A stretch of DNA of 64,000 nucleotides from Paenibacillus sp. PastM-3 (GTDB lineage: Bacteria; Bacillota; Bacilli; Paenibacillales; Paenibacillaceae): positions 114,648 to 178,647 of the forward strand of contig NZ_JARXXP010000013.1 in the NCBI RefSeq assembly GCF_029893965.1. The letters run 5' to 3'. Below, piece after piece: positions 46,915-55,372 of this stretch. The first letter of the stretch is position 1. The number at the start of each line of letters is the position of its first letter. Position numbers and translations under genes: made by a program. A model generated the notes under the pieces. The model worked only from the letters and a program-made list of their open reading frames with translations, searched no databases and was not told where the DNA came from.

Positions 46915-47514
46915 ATGGCACGTTACACCGGACCTAAATTCAAACTCAGCCGCCGTCTGGGCATTTCCCTTAGCGGTACAGGCAAAGACCTGAAACGCCC
47001 TTTCCCTCCGGGACAGCACGGCGCTAACCAACGCAGAAAAGTAAGTAATTACGGAATGCAGCTTTTGGAAAAACAAAAACTCCGTCACATGTACGGTTTG
47101 GGCGAGAAGCAATTCCGCACTTTGTTCTCCAAAGCTCAAAAGATCCAGGGTATCGCGGGCGAAAACTTCATGTTCCTGCTCGAAAGCCGTCTGGATAACC
47201 TCGTTTACCGTCTTGGATTTGCTAACTCCCGTGCAGGCGCACGTCAGCTGGTAGCCCATGGCCACGTAACCGTTAACGGCAAAAAAGTCGACATCGCTTC
47301 TTACCGTGTAAGCGTAGGCGATGTAATTGGTCTTCGCGAAAGAAGCCGTTCCATGAAGTCCATCAAGGAAGCTCTGGAAAACCGCAATCACCTTCCAGCT
47401 TACCTGGAATATGCTGATGCAGCATTCGAAGGCAAATATGTTCGTTTGCCGGAACGCGCTGAGCTGTCCCAAGATATCGATGAAAAGCAAATCGTCGAGT
47501 TCTACAACCGTTAA
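46915..47514 (+). CDS. rpsD: 30S ribosomal protein S4
   Basis: 199 residues, starting MARYTGPKFKLSRRLGISLS. The S4 RNA-binding domain (RLDNLVYRLGFANSRAGARQ ... HGHVTVNGKKVDI) is intact. S4 nucleates 30S assembly and represses its own synthesis. It is monocistronic, as in B. subtilis, with its own promoter, long leader and terminator. No zinc-binding cysteines are present in the N-terminus, so this is the C-minus form. Confidence 0.98.
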   Translation: MARYTGPKFKLSRRLGISLSGTGKDLKRPFPPGQHGANQRRKVSNYGMQLLEKQKLRHMYGLGEKQFRTLFSKAQKIQGIAGENFMFLLESRLDNLVYRLGFANSRAGARQLVAHGHVTVNGKKVDIASYRVSVGDVIGLRERSRSMKSIKEALENRNHLPAYLEYADAAFEGKYVRLPERAELSQDIDEKQIVEFYNR

Positions 47515-47527
47515 GATTGGTTCGATC

Positions 47528-47557
47528 AAAGCCTCCGGTTCCCCGGAGGCTTTTTTT
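47528..47557 (+). terminator. Terminator after rpsD
   Basis: AAGCCTCCGG-TTCC-CCGGAGGCTT followed by TTTTT; a compact, strong stem-loop. Confidence 0.93.
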
Positions 47558-47565
47558 GTTGTCTT

Positions 47566-48574
47566 TTACATCAGATTCAGCCTGGCGAACCTGCGCTTCC
47601 CTAACTGAATGATATCCCCATCCTGCGGAGTGACCTCTACAGCCTGTTCCTCCAGCTTCATTCCGTTCAGCTTCACTGCCCCCTGCCGGATGCTGCGTCT
47701 GGCCTCACTATTCGTCTCTGCAAAACCAAGCAGCGTCAGCAGCCTAACCAGCTTGAGGGTACCGTTCTCCAGCTCTGCGGCAGCAAGGCTATAGCTCTCT
47801 ATCTCCTCCGGCAGCGCACGCTGCTGAAACACTGTAACAAAATGCTGCTGTGCGGACTCTGCCGCCTCTGCCCCATGGTACATCCGGACCAGCGTATGGG
47901 CCAGACGCATCTTCACATCCCGCGGATTGCAGGGTACGGCCCATAAGGATATTGAACTTCTGGTCAGTGCCGCCGATCTCGATATCCGTCCTGCTCACCA
48001 CCGAATCCATTCCCTGCATAAGCGGGTAGAAGAACTCATGCACGCTGATCGCCTGCCCGGCCTGGAACCGCTTGGTGAAATCATCCCGCTCCATCATCCG
48101 CGCCACCGTCACTTTTGCCGCCAGATTGACAACCTCCGCAAAGTCCATGGGGCTTAGCCAATCCGAATTGAGCAGCAGCCTGGTTTTATCAGGATCAAGA
48201 ATTTTGAAAATCTGCTGCCTGTAGGTAGCCGCATTACGCTGCACTTCGTCCCTGCTGAGCTGTTTACGTGTCTCCGATTTGCCCGTAGGGTCCCCAATCA
48301 TTCCGGTAAAATCCCCGATAATCAGCTGCACCTGATGACCGGACTGCTGAAACTGGCGCAGCTTGTGCAGAACAACGGTATGCCCGATATGAATATCGGG
48401 TGCCGACGGATCAAGCCCCAGCTTAATGTTGAGCGGCACCCCCGTTCCCACTGACTTCACCAGCTTGCTTTTCAGTTCCTCCACCGGCACAATTTCCGCT
48501 GCACCGCGAACGGCTATTTCCAGCTGGCGCTCCACCTCCTGCTGCTGCGCAGGGGTCAAATCTTCCCATTTCAT
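47566..48574 (-). pseudogene. tyrS: Tyrosyl-tRNA synthetase with internal deletion and frameshift (KMSKS region lost)
   Basis: From ATG 48574 (AAGGAGG eight bases upstream) the reading frame follows a normal TyrRS: GLDPSAPDIHIGHTVVL with the HIGH motif, then GGTDQKFNILMGRTLQ. At about 47927-47931 it jumps. The next sequence that matches the family, NPRDVKMRLAHTLVRMYHG, is in another frame and runs through an S4-like C-terminal domain to 47566. About 216 plus 120 residues remain of an expected 415-420, so roughly 80 residues, including KMSKS, are missing. The continuing first frame adds only unrelated residues. This could be a real pseudogene, if another TyrRS exists elsewhere, or an assembly error. 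Confidence 0.85.
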
Positions 48575-48610
48575 ACCCATGTCCTCCTTCAAATTGTCTC
48601 AGTTGAATGC

Positions 48611-48900
48611 AAAAAGAGCCGTCTGCTCATCCCCAAAGGGACGAGCAGACGGCTCGCGGTACCACCCTAATTAAAGATCCCCGCCATGAGAGAGGCAGCA
48701 GCAGATCCTTCACTTCATTATCATAACGGGTATGCCCCGGTTCCGGACTACTGGCAGGCCTCCTGTGCACCTGTGTTCCTCCGGACAGCTCCGGACTGTA
48801 ATTCAAAGGGGCCTGCTGCCGGTTCGCACCACCCACCGGCTCTCTGAAACACATGGCTTGTCTTCTACTGATGTCCTTCAACGCTTTTGTCCGTATCCAA
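48611..48900 (-). ncRNA. Tyrosine T-box riboswitch upstream of tyrS
   Basis: The minus strand carries the T-box sequence AGGGTGGTACCGCG (48655-48668), directly followed by a terminator hairpin (GAGCCGTCTGCTC ... GAGCAGACGGCTC, then TTTTT; 48611-48656). Upstream are stem I features, including AGAGAGCCGG and, in a candidate specifier loop, GAATTACAG, whose TAC (48798-48800) is a tyrosine codon. Uncharged tRNA-Tyr would pair with the specifier and with the T-box bulge and prevent termination. The element looks complete although the gene below is broken. Confidence 0.92.
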
Positions 48901-48909
48901 TTGAGTAAT

Positions 48910-48939
48910 TTTATACCATGAAAGGATTCTAAAAGTCAA
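48910..48939 (-). promoter_or_regulatory. Promoter of the tyrS T-box transcript
   Basis: On the minus strand TTGACT (48934-48939), an 18-base spacer and TATAAA (48910-48915) form a good SigA promoter just upstream of the T-box. It diverges from the pbp1A promoter region. Confidence 0.7.
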
Positions 48940-48973
48940 CAGTGCCTTAAACTTACTTTCCGGCAGAAGCGCA

Positions 48974-49000
48974 TTCAAAACCGGCAAATTGTGCTATAAT
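48974..49000 (+). promoter_or_regulatory. Possible promoter of pbp1A
   Basis: A perfect TATAAT (48995-49000) lies 28 bases before the start codon of pbp1A. The -35 is weak (TTCAAA, 15-base spacing). Together with the T-box this accounts for the 453-base gap 48576-49028. Confidence 0.45.
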
Positions 49001-49028
49001 AGTTCCGTTAAAAGGAGGATTATCGTCG

Positions 49029-51962
49029 ATGGTTGAGGAGAAAAAGAAGAAGACCGCAAAACAGCGTCCCCCGCGCAGATCCTGGCTCCGCAGGTTCGGT
49101 TCAGTCGTAAAATGGGTGTTTATACTCGGCATCCTGGGCCTTCTGTTTGCCGGCGGTGCCGTGGCAGGCTATGTCACTTCCATTGTAAAGGACGACCCTG
49201 TACGCTCCGAGGAATTGATTCAGCAGCAGGTTAGCCAGAACGCCATCACCGGCTTTGCTTATTTCCGTGACGGACAGCCGATTGGCCAGCTCCGTACCGA
49301 AGAAGACCGCAGGCTTATTGAATTTAATGATATTCCACAGCTGGTGATCGATGCCGTTCTCGCCATTGAGGACAACAATTTCTACGAGCATGTAGGAATT
49401 GATTTCAGCAGCACCCTGCGTGCCGTCAAGCAGAAGCTGCTTAACGAGTCCTTCCAGACCGGGGGCAGTACCCTGACCCAGCAGCTGGCCAGACGTGTAT
49501 TTCTTAACCTTGACCGTACAGAGGACCGCAAGGTCAAGGAAATTCTGCTGTCGCTGCGCCTGGAGCGATTTTTATCCAAACAGGAAATCCTTACAGCCTA
49601 CCTTAACAAGGTTCCCTTCGGAAACGGCTCCAACGGCTACAATGTTTACGGTATCAAGGCAGCTGCCAAAGGAATATTCGGGCTGGATGATCTCGACAAG
49701 CTCAATGTCGCTCAAGCTGCTTACCTGGCCGGGCTTCCCCAGCTTCCCTCCAAGTATTCCGCCTTCAACGGCGTAGGTGAATTCAATGAGACGGCCTTCG
49801 GCCGGGCCATGGAGCGCCAGAAGCTTGTGCTGCGCCGGATGCTTGAAGAGAACAAAATCACGACAACACAATACAATGAAGCGCTGCAGTTTGATATCCA
49901 GGCTTCTCTGGCTCCGCATACGAAGAAAGCTTATGCCACCTTCCCTTACCTGATGCTGGAAACAGAGCGCAAGGCAGCGGAAATTCTGCTGTCCATCAAT
50001 GAGGATAAGTACGTTACAGAGAGCACGGAGGGTGCTGAAGGTTCAACAGCCTCCGGCAACGACACTGTCCTGCTTGAGGAAGCCCGTCAGCAGCTGATGA
50101 CCGGCGGTTACCGCGTATACACCACAATTGACAAAAAAGTATACAGCGCCATGCACAGCATTTCGGAAGACAGTGATAATTTTACGAAGGACAGCGAAAC
50201 AAGAGGCAAGGAACAAACGGCCGGTATGCTGATCGACAACAAGACCGGGGCGATCCTTGGAATGATCGAGGGCCGTGATTTTAATATTGAACAGATGAAC
50301 TATGCCACACAGATGATCCGTCAGCCGGGTTCAACCATGAAACCGATCGCTGCCTATCTGCCTGCGCTCGACAGCGGTTTGATCCAGCCGGCCAGCATCC
50401 TGGACGATGCCCCGATTATCCTAAAGGACGGGACCAAGGGCTTTCACATTCCGAAGAATGCCAACAACCGCTATCAGGGGCTTGTTACAGCCCGCTACGC
50501 GCTTAACAAATCGCTTAATCTGCCGGCTCTGAAGCTGTTTAACGACAAGGTCGGTATTGAAGAATCCTGGGCGTTCACCAAGAAGCTGGGGATAACCACT
50601 ATTCAGGATGATGATTATTATGCGCAGACCGGGGTTATCGGCGGTCTCCGTTACGGGGTATCCGTTGAGGAATTAACCAACGCCTATTCTTCAATCGGCA
50701 ACAACGGAGCTTTTAATGATGCCTACATGATTGAGAAGATCGTCGATTCCCAGGGCAAAATCATTTACCAGCATAAAGTGAATCCGGAGCAGGTGTTCTC
50801 CGAGCAGACTGCTTATCTGATGACAGACATGCTGCGGACCGTCATTACAGAGGGTACGGCTTCCACCGTAAAAAGCACCTACAAGCACTTCAAGGAAGTG
50901 CCGATAGTCGGCAAAACCGGTTCCACACAAAATTATGGTGATGTCTGGTTCATGGGTTATACACCTGATGTAACACTCGGCATGTGGGTCGGCTACAAGG
51001 AGCAGATTAATACGCTACAGGGCGATACCCAGAAGCGGCAGGCCCAGACGCTGTGGGCCAAGGTCATGAACGCCGTAATCGACAAGCAGCCGGATCTGTT
51101 TGTAACCAAGGAGTTCGCCCAGCCTGAAGGGATAGTCAAGAAGACGGTCTCGGCTTACAGCGGCAAGCTGCCGACTGATCTGACCGATAAGTTTACTACA
51201 GACCTGTTTAATGCCAAATATGTGCCGCAGGACAGTGATGACGGCATCTCCAAAGCCAAATACATTACCTACAACGGTGTGAACTACCTTCCGCTCGAAG
51301 GCACACCTGACGATTTCCTTAAGGAGAAGATCGTTGTCAAGCGGGAGAAGCCGATTCAGGATCTCATCAAGGAGCTGCTGGCAGCCTTCGAGGGAATGAA
51401 AGAGCATGAATCGCTGCAGTATTATCTGCCTGCGGATGCCAAAACCGACTTCCCGACCGAGGTTGACCCGCGTGTAGACGATGGGACGGCTCCGTCACCT
51501 CCCGGTAATGTCAGTGTCTCCTACAGTACAGGCAAGGCTGTCATTGCTTTTGCAGCAAGCGGCTCACCGGATGTAGTAGGCTACCGCCTGTACCGTTCAC
51601 TGAACGGAGGCGCCTTCCAGAAGCAGGCGGTCATTTCCGCAGGCGAGAGCACCGTCTTTAAACCGGGCACACCGCAGAATGTCAACGCCACCTTCTATGT
51701 CACAGCTGTGGACGTAGCCGGGCATGAGACAGCTTCAGGCAGTATTGCCGGAGGCGCTGCCCCGACACCAGAGCCGACGCCAACCCCGGAGATCCTTCCG
51801 GGAGCAGAGGCTACACCTGAAGGCAGTCTGCCGCCTGACGGCACTGTAGAAGATCCCGGCATGATTATCATTCAGCCGCCGGGCGCTGAAGAAGTACCGA
51901 CCGGCGGCGTTAACAACGCTGCCGGCGGCAACAGCAATGCCGGCTCCGGCAATGCCCAATAA
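49029..51962 (+). CDS. Class A penicillin-binding protein 1A with C-terminal fibronectin type III-like domain
   Basis: 977 residues. A basic cytoplasmic N-terminus and one membrane helix (about 28-48) are followed by a GT51 glycosyltransferase (about 75-255; AVLAIEDNNFYEHVGIDFSS, GGSTLTQQLARRVFL). The transpeptidase (about 390-690) has its active serine at 435 (PGSTMKP), SLN at 495 and KTGS at 629-632. Near 820-910 a fibronectin type III-like domain (SPDVVGYRLYRSLNGGAFQ) is followed by a Pro/Thr/Glu-rich and Asn/Gly/Ala-rich tail. The enzyme polymerises and crosslinks peptidoglycan outside the membrane. AAGGAGG precedes the ATG. Confidence 0.95.
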   Translation: MVEEKKKKTAKQRPPRRSWLRRFGSVVKWVFILGILGLLFAGGAVAGYVTSIVKDDPVRSEELIQQQVSQNAITGFAYFRDGQPIGQLRTEEDRRLIEFNDIPQLVIDAVLAIEDNNFYEHVGIDFSSTLRAVKQKLLNESFQTGGSTLTQQLARRVFLNLDRTEDRKVKEILLSLRLERFLSKQEILTAYLNKVPFGNGSNGYNVYGIKAAAKGIFGLDDLDKLNVAQAAYLAGLPQLPSKYSAFNGVGEFNETAFGRAMERQKLVLRRMLEENKITTTQYNEALQFDIQASLAPHTKKAYATFPYLMLETERKAAEILLSINEDKYVTESTEGAEGSTASGNDTVLLEEARQQLMTGGYRVYTTIDKKVYSAMHSISEDSDNFTKDSETRGKEQTAGMLIDNKTGAILGMIEGRDFNIEQMNYATQMIRQPGSTMKPIAAYLPALDSGLIQPASILDDAPIILKDGTKGFHIPKNANNRYQGLVTARYALNKSLNLPALKLFNDKVGIEESWAFTKKLGITTIQDDDYYAQTGVIGGLRYGVSVEELTNAYSSIGNNGAFNDAYMIEKIVDSQGKIIYQHKVNPEQVFSEQTAYLMTDMLRTVITEGTASTVKSTYKHFKEVPIVGKTGSTQNYGDVWFMGYTPDVTLGMWVGYKEQINTLQGDTQKRQAQTLWAKVMNAVIDKQPDLFVTKEFAQPEGIVKKTVSAYSGKLPTDLTDKFTTDLFNAKYVPQDSDDGISKAKYITYNGVNYLPLEGTPDDFLKEKIVVKREKPIQDLIKELLAAFEGMKEHESLQYYLPADAKTDFPTEVDPRVDDGTAPSPPGNVSVSYSTGKAVIAFAASGSPDVVGYRLYRSLNGGAFQKQAVISAGESTVFKPGTPQNVNATFYVTAVDVAGHETASGSIAGGAAPTPEPTPTPEILPGAEATPEGSLPPDGTVEDPGMIIIQPPGAEEVPTGGVNNAAGGNSNAGSGNAQ

Positions 51963-51970
51963 GTTATAGA

Positions 51971-52022
51971 ACACAAAGAAACACCGGTTCCCGCTGAATG
52001 CAGGAACCGGTGTTTCTTTGTG
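51971..52022. terminator. Bidirectional terminator between pbp1A and acsA
   Basis: CACAAAGAAACACCGGTTCC and its exact complement GGAACCGGTGTTTCTTTGTG enclose an 11-base loop. This is an unusually long, perfect 20-bp stem between convergent genes. Confidence 0.9.
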
Positions 52023-52035
52023 CCTTCCTATCACG

Positions 52036-53757
52036 TTAATCCTCAATGGTGGAGAGGTCGCCTGCCGGAAGCTGCAGCTCCCAGGCCTTCAGCACGCGGC
52101 GCATAATTTTGCCGGAACGGGTTTTGGGCAGCTTCTCCTTAAACTCAATTTCACGGGGCGCAGCATGCGCAGACAGCCCTGCTTTGACAAAGGCTGCAAT
52201 CTCATCCTTCAGCTCTGCAGTCGCTGTATAACCCTCTCTGAGCGATATAAAAGCCTTTATAATCTCCCCCCGCAGCAAATCGGGCTTCCCGATAACCCCT
52301 GCCTCAGCCACGGCAGGGTGCTCTACCAGCTTGCTCTCCACCTCAAAGGGGCCAATGCGCTCCCCTGAGGAATTGATTACATCATCGATCCGGCCCTGAA
52401 ACCAGAAATATCCGTCCTCGTCCATATAAGCAGAGTCACCGGAGATGTACCAGCCGGGGATCCGGAAGTATTCATCGTACTTAGCCTGGTTGTTCCAGAT
52501 CTTCGCCATCATGGAAGGCCAGGGCGTACGTATCGCCAGATTTCCCATCGAATAAGGCGGCAGCTCATTCCCCCTGTCATCGAGAATGGCTGCCTCAATG
52601 CCGGGCAGCGGGCGTCCCATGGACCCCGGCTTAATATCCATCCCGGGATAGTTGCAGATCAGCTGGGCGCCGGTTTCAGTCATCCACCACGTATCATGAA
52701 TACGCTGCCGGTAGACTTTATCGCCCCAGCGCACCACCTCCGGATTCAGCGGCTCCCCTACAGACAGCACATGCCTGAGGCTGCCCAGATCGATTCCGGC
52801 AAGGCTGTTCTCCCCTGCACCCATCAGCATGCGGAATGCTGTAGGCGCACTGTACCAGACGGTGACAGCGAAGCGCTCAATCGTTCTGTACCAGTCTCCC
52901 GGACTGAAGCGCCCGCCCCGCACCACATTGGCAACACCGTTCAGCCAGGGCGCGAAAATTCCGTAAGAGGTGCCGGTGACCCATCCGGGGTCTGCGGTAC
53001 ACCAGTAGATATCATCCGGCCGCAAATCCAGCACAATTTTGCCTGTATAATAATGCTGGATCATCGCTCTCTGTGCATGATAGACCCCTTTGGGCTTGCC
53101 GGTAGAACCGGAGGTATAATGCATAATAAGGCCATCTTCCAGGGTAAGCCATTCCGGCTCAAGTTCCGCCTTCGCTGCCGCCATCTCCGCCTCATAGCTG
53201 ATGATTCCCTGCTCCTCTACGGCTCCGCCAACTACTATAATATGCCGGAGTGCAGGCAGCTCCTCCCGTCTCACCCGTTTCAGCAGCTCCGGTGTAGTCA
53301 CCAGAGCAACCGCACCGCTATCCTCCAGCCGGTCTTTTACAGCTGTCTCCATAAACGCCTCGAACAGCGGCCCTGCTACCGCCCCAACCCTGAGGACACC
53401 GAGCAGACTGAAATACAGTTCCGGGCTGCGCGGCATAAAAATAAAAACACGCTCTCCCTTGCCCACGCCGTATTTTCGCAGAACATTACCAAAACGGCTG
53501 GAGTGTTCCTGCAGGTCGGAGAAGGTGTACCGCTCTTCCCTGGAGAGATCGCTGTAGATCAAGGCAGTGGCCGCACCCCGTCCTTCCGAGACATGGCGGT
53601 CAATCGCTTCATGGGCCATATTCACCTTGCCGGTGTGATACCAGGAGAAAGTCCGCTCTACATCCTCCCACCGGAATTGCTGCACTGCCAGGGTATAATC
53701 GCGCAAATTAGCATGTTCTACACGGCCCGGCAAAATTTCATTGTGGACTTGCCCCAT
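52036..53757 (-). CDS. acsA: Acetyl-CoA synthetase AcsA
   Basis: 573 residues, the size of B. subtilis AcsA. AMP-forming ligase motifs are HYTSGSTGKPKGV, TWWMTETGAQ, GWYISGDSAYMDEDGYFWFQ and GRIDDVINSSGERIGP. The C-terminal PKTRSGKIMRR carries the catalytic lysine (K550), the site that AcuA acetylates to switch the enzyme off. It activates acetate during growth after glucose is used. The gene is divergent from acuA with a cre site in between, so CcpA control is likely. Confidence 0.95.
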   Translation of the reverse strand: MGQVHNEILPGRVEHANLRDYTLAVQQFRWEDVERTFSWYHTGKVNMAHEAIDRHVSEGRGAATALIYSDLSREERYTFSDLQEHSSRFGNVLRKYGVGKGERVFIFMPRSPELYFSLLGVLRVGAVAGPLFEAFMETAVKDRLEDSGAVALVTTPELLKRVRREELPALRHIIVVGGAVEEQGIISYEAEMAAAKAELEPEWLTLEDGLIMHYTSGSTGKPKGVYHAQRAMIQHYYTGKIVLDLRPDDIYWCTADPGWVTGTSYGIFAPWLNGVANVVRGGRFSPGDWYRTIERFAVTVWYSAPTAFRMLMGAGENSLAGIDLGSLRHVLSVGEPLNPEVVRWGDKVYRQRIHDTWWMTETGAQLICNYPGMDIKPGSMGRPLPGIEAAILDDRGNELPPYSMGNLAIRTPWPSMMAKIWNNQAKYDEYFRIPGWYISGDSAYMDEDGYFWFQGRIDDVINSSGERIGPFEVESKLVEHPAVAEAGVIGKPDLLRGEIIKAFISLREGYTATAELKDEIAAFVKAGLSAHAAPREIEFKEKLPKTRSGKIMRRVLKAWELQLPAGDLSTIED

Positions 53758-53869
53758 TACTCTTGCCTCCCCTGCTGGATTGATTTAAGCTTGAAAAGCG
53801 GGACTTCAACACCCCGCCAACTGTCAATACAATAATTGTGAATATTTTATGTCGGAATCAGTATAACAC

Positions 53870-53883
53870 AGTAAGCGATTACA
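53870..53883. promoter_or_regulatory. CcpA-binding cre site between acsA and acuA
   Basis: AGTAAGCGATTACA matches the cre consensus TGWAANCGNTNWCA at 13 of 14 positions (only the first base differs). It sits in the 161-base divergent region, 113 bases from acsA and 36 bases before acuA. In B. subtilis the same pair is CcpA-controlled, and ccpA itself lies 1.5 kb away here. Confidence 0.75.
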
Positions 53884-53918
53884 TTCCATAATTTAGTTAG
53901 ACGGAAGGAGCCCGGTAC

Positions 53919-54551
53919 ATGGAGCACTGCAAAATCCCAGTCTCACACACCCTCCTGCATAACATAAGCCTAATCACCGTGAGCGGCCCTGTGTCTTCAA
54001 GCTTTTTGCACAGTCTCACTATTCATCCCGATCTTGATGCCTTCCGCAAACCGCATGAGCAGCTGGTGGCCCTTATAGAAATCAGCGAATTGTCTGAAGG
54101 CCGGGTTATTGCCGCCGTCTGTAACCAGATCCTGGTTGGTTATGTCACTTTTCATTATCCGGATGAGCTGGAGCTGTGGTCACAGGCAAATATGCCGGAT
54201 CTGATTGAACTGGGGGCAATAGAGGTAGCCAATGGTTACAGGGGAAGCGGGCTTGGCAGACTGATGCTTGCCGCCGCTTTTGAGCGGGAACAGCTGGAGA
54301 ATTGTATTGTGTTCACTACAGAATACTACTGGCACTGGGACCTTAAAGGCAGCGGGCTGGATGTATGGGCCTACCGGAACATGATGGAAAAGCTGATGAA
54401 ATCCGTAGGGATGGTCTGGTACGCCACCGATGATCCGGAGATTTGTTCACATCCGGCCAACTGCCTGATGGTCCGGATCGGCAAGAGGGTGCCATTGTCC
54501 TCCCAGGAGACCTTTGACAGGGTCCGCTTCAGGCAGCGTTTTATGTATTAG
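53919..54551 (+). CDS. acuA: Protein acetyltransferase AcuA, regulator of AcsA
   Basis: 210 residues of the GNAT fold. The acetyl-CoA loop is visible as EVANGYRGSGLGRLMLAAAF, with the family-specific ENCIVFTTEYYWHWDLKGSG after it. AcuA acetylates the C-terminal lysine of AcsA and inactivates it. It diverges from acsA as in B. subtilis, but acuB and the deacetylase acuC do not follow; the next gene is mtnN on the other strand. GGAAGGAG precedes the ATG. Confidence 0.93.
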   Translation: MEHCKIPVSHTLLHNISLITVSGPVSSSFLHSLTIHPDLDAFRKPHEQLVALIEISELSEGRVIAAVCNQILVGYVTFHYPDELELWSQANMPDLIELGAIEVANGYRGSGLGRLMLAAAFEREQLENCIVFTTEYYWHWDLKGSGLDVWAYRNMMEKLMKSVGMVWYATDDPEICSHPANCLMVRIGKRVPLSSQETFDRVRFRQRFMY

Positions 54552-54562
54552 CCGATTAATCT

Positions 54563-55264
54563 TTACAGCTCCGGCGCCTTCAGCATATATTCGAGAATGG
54601 CATGGGAGCACCGTGCTGCTGTGACCGTAAATTCATTATAGCTCACATGAGCTGAGCCGTCGGCTTTATCCGACATGGAACGGATGATGACAAACGGAGC
54701 TTCATTCATATAACAGACCTGGGCAACAGCCGCCCCCTCCATCTCTGCACAAGCGCCGTTCAGATCACGGTATAGCGCTTCCACTGCTTCACTGCTGGCG
54801 ATGAATTGATCCCCTGAAAGCACAATACCTGTTACAAAATGCTGCTTAAGCTCTTTACAGGCCTGCTCGGCCAGCTTCACCAGTTTCTCGTCTGCAGTAA
54901 AGACAGATACCTCCTGATAAGGAATAACCCCCTTAGGGTAGCCGAGCGCCGTCACATCCATATCATGCTGAATACAGGCCGAGGAAATGACGATATCGCC
55001 GATGTCAAGAAGCGGATGAACCGCACCGGCCACTCCGGTAAAGAGCACCTTGGATACACCAAACGTATCCAGCAGAATTTGCGTTGTGACTGCCGCATTC
55101 ACTTTGCCCACCCCTGATCTGCAGAGAACCGCCCTTCTGCCGAAAACATCGCCGGAATAGTATGTAACCCCTGCCTTGACTGAAGTCCGCTTGTTGTCCA
55201 TGCTGCTGAGCAGCAGCTCAATCTCCTCATCCATCGCGCCTATTAATCCGATAACCTCACTCAA
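54563..55264 (-). CDS. mtnN: 5'-methylthioadenosine / S-adenosylhomocysteine nucleosidase
   Basis: 233 residues. The N-terminus IGLIGAMDEEIELLL, the segment GVGKVNAAVTTQ and the substrate-binding CAEMEGAAVAQVC with the following SDKADGSA are diagnostic. The enzyme cleaves MTA and SAH to adenine and feeds methionine salvage and autoinducer-2 precursor formation. It converges on acuA with an 11-base gap and no separate terminator visible. Confidence 0.95.
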   Translation of the reverse strand: MSEVIGLIGAMDEEIELLLSSMDNKRTSVKAGVTYYSGDVFGRRAVLCRSGVGKVNAAVTTQILLDTFGVSKVLFTGVAGAVHPLLDIGDIVISSACIQHDMDVTALGYPKGVIPYQEVSVFTADEKLVKLAEQACKELKQHFVTGIVLSGDQFIASSEAVEALYRDLNGACAEMEGAAVAQVCYMNEAPFVIIRSMSDKADGSAHVSYNEFTVTAARCSHAILEYMLKAPEL

Positions 55265-55328
55265 TCGATATTCCTCCGTTACCTCCGCTGTCGCGGGAAT
55301 CTGAAACCATTACACCCCGGGCAACATA

Positions 55329-55350
55329 AAAAGCTCCCGAAGGAGCTTTC
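55329..55350 (-). terminator. Terminator after ccpA
   Basis: AAGCTCC-TTCG-GGAGCTT on the minus strand, a stable tetraloop hairpin, is followed by TTTAT. It separates ccpA from mtnN. Confidence 0.85.
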
Positions 55351-55372
55351 TACGTACCTTTATAAAAGATTG

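Noticed and set aside
47789..48592. Reading the first tyrS frame as a complete 260-residue protein
   Set aside because: Its last 45 or so residues are out-of-frame translation of the true C-terminal domain, so it is the damaged part of one gene and not a separate protein.
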